Source of the DNA: JBFKAV01 sp041621405 | Lineage (GTDB): Bacteria; Pseudomonadota; Alphaproteobacteria; Rhodobacterales; Rhodobacteraceae | DNA: 26,207 nt | Direction of reading: 5' to 3' | Assembly (NCBI GenBank): GCA_041621405.1 | Contig: JBFKAV010000031.1 | Span: 1-26,207, forward strand | Shown here: piece after piece, positions 24,485 to 26,207 of the stretch | Position numbering within the stretch: the stretch's first letter is position 1 | Layout of the letters: each line of letters starts with the position of its first letter | Translations under genes and position numbers: made by a program | The notes under the pieces: model-generated | What the model was told of the DNA's origin: nothing | The model's database searches: none | The model's input: the letters and a program-made list of their open reading frames with translations, nothing else

Positions 24485-25582
24485 ATGGGTTTCAGGACCG
24501 GGATCGTCGGGCTGCCGAACGTCGGCAAGTCCACGCTCTTCAATGCGCTGACCCGCACCGCCGCGGCGCAGGCCGCGAACTTCCCGTTCTGCACCATCGA
24601 GCCCAACGTCGGCGAGGTGGCGGTGCCCGACGCGCGGCTGCAGAAGCTTGCCGAGATCGCCAAGTCGAAGCAGGTGATCCCGACGCGGATGACCTTCGTC
24701 GACATCGCGGGCCTGGTGAAGGGTGCGTCGAAGGGCGAGGGCCTCGGCAACCAGTTCCTCGCCAACATCCGCGAATGCGACGCCATCGCCCAGGTCGTGC
24801 GCTGCTTCGAGGACGGCGACGTGACCCACGTCGAGGGCCGGATCGACCCGATCGCCGACATCGAGACGATCGAGACCGAGCTGATGATCGCCGACCTCGA
24901 GTCGATCGAGCGACGCCTCGCGGGCCTCGTCCGCAGGGTGAAGGGCGGCGAGAAGGAGGCGGTCCAGCAGGAACGGCTGCTGAAGGCGGCGCAGGTGGCG
25001 CTCGAGGCCGGCCTGCCGGCCCGCACGGTGGCGGTCGCCGGGGAGGACGCGAAGGCCTGGGCGAGCCTCCAGCTCCTGACCCAGAAGCCCGTGCTCTACG
25101 TCTGCAACGTGCCCGAGGAGGACGCGGCCCAAGGCAATGCGCTATCCGAGAAGGTGCGCGCGAAGGCCGAGGCCGAGGGCGCCGCCGCGGTGGTCATCTC
25201 GGCCAAGATCGAGGAAGAGATCGCCCAGCTTGAGCCCGGCGAGGCAAGGGAGTTCCTCGAGACCCTCGGCCTCGAGGAGCCGGGCCTCGACCGGCTGATC
25301 CGCGCCGGCTACGAGCTCCTCGGCCTGCAGACCTACTTCACTGCCGGGCCGAAGGAGGCCCGCGCCTGGACCATTCCGAAAGGCACGCTCGCGCCGCAAG
25401 CCGCGGGCGTCATCCACGGCGACTTCGAGCGCGGCTTCATCCGCGCCGAGACGATCTCCTACGCCGACTACGTCGCCCATGGCGGCGAGGCTGGCGCGAG
25501 GGAGGCCGGCAAGCTTCGGGTGGAAGGCAAGGGCTACGAGGTGAAGGACGGCGACGTCCTCAACTTCCTCTTCAACGCCTGA
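24485..25582 (+). CDS. ychF: Redox-regulated ATPase YchF (Obg-like)
   Basis: 365 residues. This Obg-family P-loop protein binds ribosomes and hydrolyses ATP rather than GTP. G1 is GLPNVGKST (9-17), the G3 region is FVDIAGLVKGASKGEGLGNQ (about 74-93), and G4 is the ATP-type NVPE in VLYVCNVPEEDA (about 205) instead of NKxD. A coiled-coil insert (about 130-195) and the C-terminal TGS domain (about 280-365, ending EGKGYEVKDGDVLNFLFNA) complete the family layout. AGGAGG lies eight bases before the ATG at 24485; the longer frame from 24371 crosses the intergenic region. It is a single-gene unit. Confidence 0.97.
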   Translation: MGFRTGIVGLPNVGKSTLFNALTRTAAAQAANFPFCTIEPNVGEVAVPDARLQKLAEIAKSKQVIPTRMTFVDIAGLVKGASKGEGLGNQFLANIRECDAIAQVVRCFEDGDVTHVEGRIDPIADIETIETELMIADLESIERRLAGLVRRVKGGEKEAVQQERLLKAAQVALEAGLPARTVAVAGEDAKAWASLQLLTQKPVLYVCNVPEEDAAQGNALSEKVRAKAEAEGAAAVVISAKIEEEIAQLEPGEAREFLETLGLEEPGLDRLIRAGYELLGLQTYFTAGPKEARAWTIPKGTLAPQAAGVIHGDFERGFIRAETISYADYVAHGGEAGAREAGKLRVEGKGYEVKDGDVLNFLFNA

Positions 25583-25977
25583 GCTCGCCGTAGCGAGAGC
25601 CGCGTCGACGATGGCAAGCGAAAGCCATTCGGCATGGCGCGCGTCGGTGTCGTCATCGCCACCGACGACCGGCCGCAGCCATCGCACCACGCCGTCGCAA
25701 GCATCCGCCGCCAGAGCTTCGAGGCCCGTCCCCACAGCGCTGGAGAGGCTCGTGCCGGCGTCGCCTGCGCCTGTGCTTTGCGCTTTCGGAAGACGCACGT
25801 CGCCGCGGCACGGGCCGTGCTCGCGGCGGACCAGATGAACCGATCCGGCTCATCCCGCGAAACCCGAGACCTTCACCGCCCGACTGGGCGCTCTGACCAG
25901 CGAGGCAGGTCCGGCAAACTCGCTGCTCAAGTCGATGGCACCACGCGAACCGGCTCGGGCGCTTCGCCGATTAGGCC
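25583..25977. other. Intergenic stretch without a supported gene
   Basis: About 400 bases between ychF and the tRNA-Ser promoter. A plus-strand frame (25634-26053) runs into the tRNA and has no family-like sequence. A minus-strand frame from a GTG at 25798 has moderately G/C-ending codons and a protein-like stretch (ADACDGVVRWLRPVVGG) but continues far into the ychF antisense strand. I see no clear terminator. It may hold a gene remnant. Confidence 0.5.
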
Positions 25978-26005
25978 TTGCGCCGGTTCCCCGGTCTTCG
26001 CTAGA
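25978..26005 (+). promoter_or_regulatory. Possible promoter of tRNA-Ser
   Basis: TTGCGC (25978-25983), a 16-base spacer and GCTAGA (26000-26005) would start transcription near 26012, three bases before the mature tRNA. Confidence 0.35.
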
Positions 26006-26014
26006 CGGGTCGGC

Positions 26015-26104
26015 GGAGACGTGGCCGAGTGGTCGAAGGCACACCCCTGCTAAGGGTGCAGACGGGAAACCGTCTCGAGGGTTCGAATCCCTTCGTCTCC
26101 GCCA
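26015..26104 (+). tRNA. tRNA-Ser (anticodon GCT, reads AGC/AGT)
   Basis: A full cloverleaf: acceptor GGAGACG pairs with CGTCTCC (26094-26100), discriminator G and an encoded CCA end at 26104. The anticodon stem CACCC/GGGTG holds loop CTGCTAA with anticodon GCT at 26049-26051. A long serine-type variable arm (AGACGGGAAACCGTCT) precedes the T arm GAGGGTTCGAATCCCTT. Downstream the sequence becomes AT-richer (AATTTTTCCTTTGTTTTA near 26143-26162), which may be the terminator or the edge of another insertion. Confidence 0.97.
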
Positions 26105-26207
26105 CTTGCCCGCGCGAAGGCATTCTCCCGATCCTGCCGCGGCCGAATTTTTCCTTTGTTTTAGACGTTTATGCGGGTGGGGCTGAACACTGGCTACGGC
26201 CTCAGGA

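Noticed and set aside
25142..25798. Minus-strand frame from a GTG at 25798 with some protein-like composition
   Set aside because: Two thirds of it is antisense to ychF and no family is recognisable; at most the 25583-25798 part could be a relic.

Overview
The window reads as a chromosomal segment of a GC-rich alphaproteobacterium, most likely Rhodobacterales (Paracoccaceae/Rhodobacteraceae). The basis is its gene set: class I lysyl-tRNA synthetase, a DUF2237 gene coupled to pth, rplY with an acidic tail, a GH28-related spike protein, and DUF3309 and DUF4342 stress-type genes. Codons are strongly G/C-ending almost everywhere. Species cannot be fixed from the sequence.

Layout. 1-1320 is an accessory edge of lower GC: a decayed IS3-type transposase fragment, a cupin gene and a frameshifted GFA/CENP-V gene. 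1468-5360 holds a large beta-helix spike-like protein with its own terminator, a secreted DUF4864 protein and a CHAD protein. 5367-14347 is housekeeping: lysK divergent from a TerB-like gene with interlocked promoters, a LysM/solute-binding fusion, a leftward block MOSC-nadD-dacB, a secreted metallo-beta-lactamase-fold hydrolase and the ABC-F protein EttA.

14305-15645 is a short foreign-looking island. The 3' end of ettA is present three times (direct, inverted, direct). It is followed by an AT-richer cytosolic trypsin-like protease gene and by a pair of opposed GTAG-footed REP palindromes attached to the remnant of a REP-associated tyrosine transposase (RAYT). 15772-16861 carries a cold-shock protein and three small stress-type genes (DUF3309, a 25-residue hydrophobic peptide, DUF4342). 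The DUF4342 gene has an FNR/CRP-type palindrome exactly at -41.5 of a predicted promoter.

16982-25582 is again core: DUF2237 and pth (coupled), an FkbM-type methyltransferase, rplY, an MFS transporter whose 3' end overlaps the 3' end of a lactate-dehydrogenase-type flavoenzyme, a ZIP metal transporter, trpA, a VOC protein with a shrunken downstream paralogue, and ychF. The right edge holds tRNA-Ser(GCT). Translation-related functions recur (lysK, ettA, pth, rplY, ychF, tRNA-Ser), but the genes are mostly short, independent units of alternating strand rather than long operons.

No complete mobile element, CRISPR array or recognisable multi-gene defence system is visible. The most unusual stretch is the ettA tail palindrome together with the REP/RAYT island behind it.
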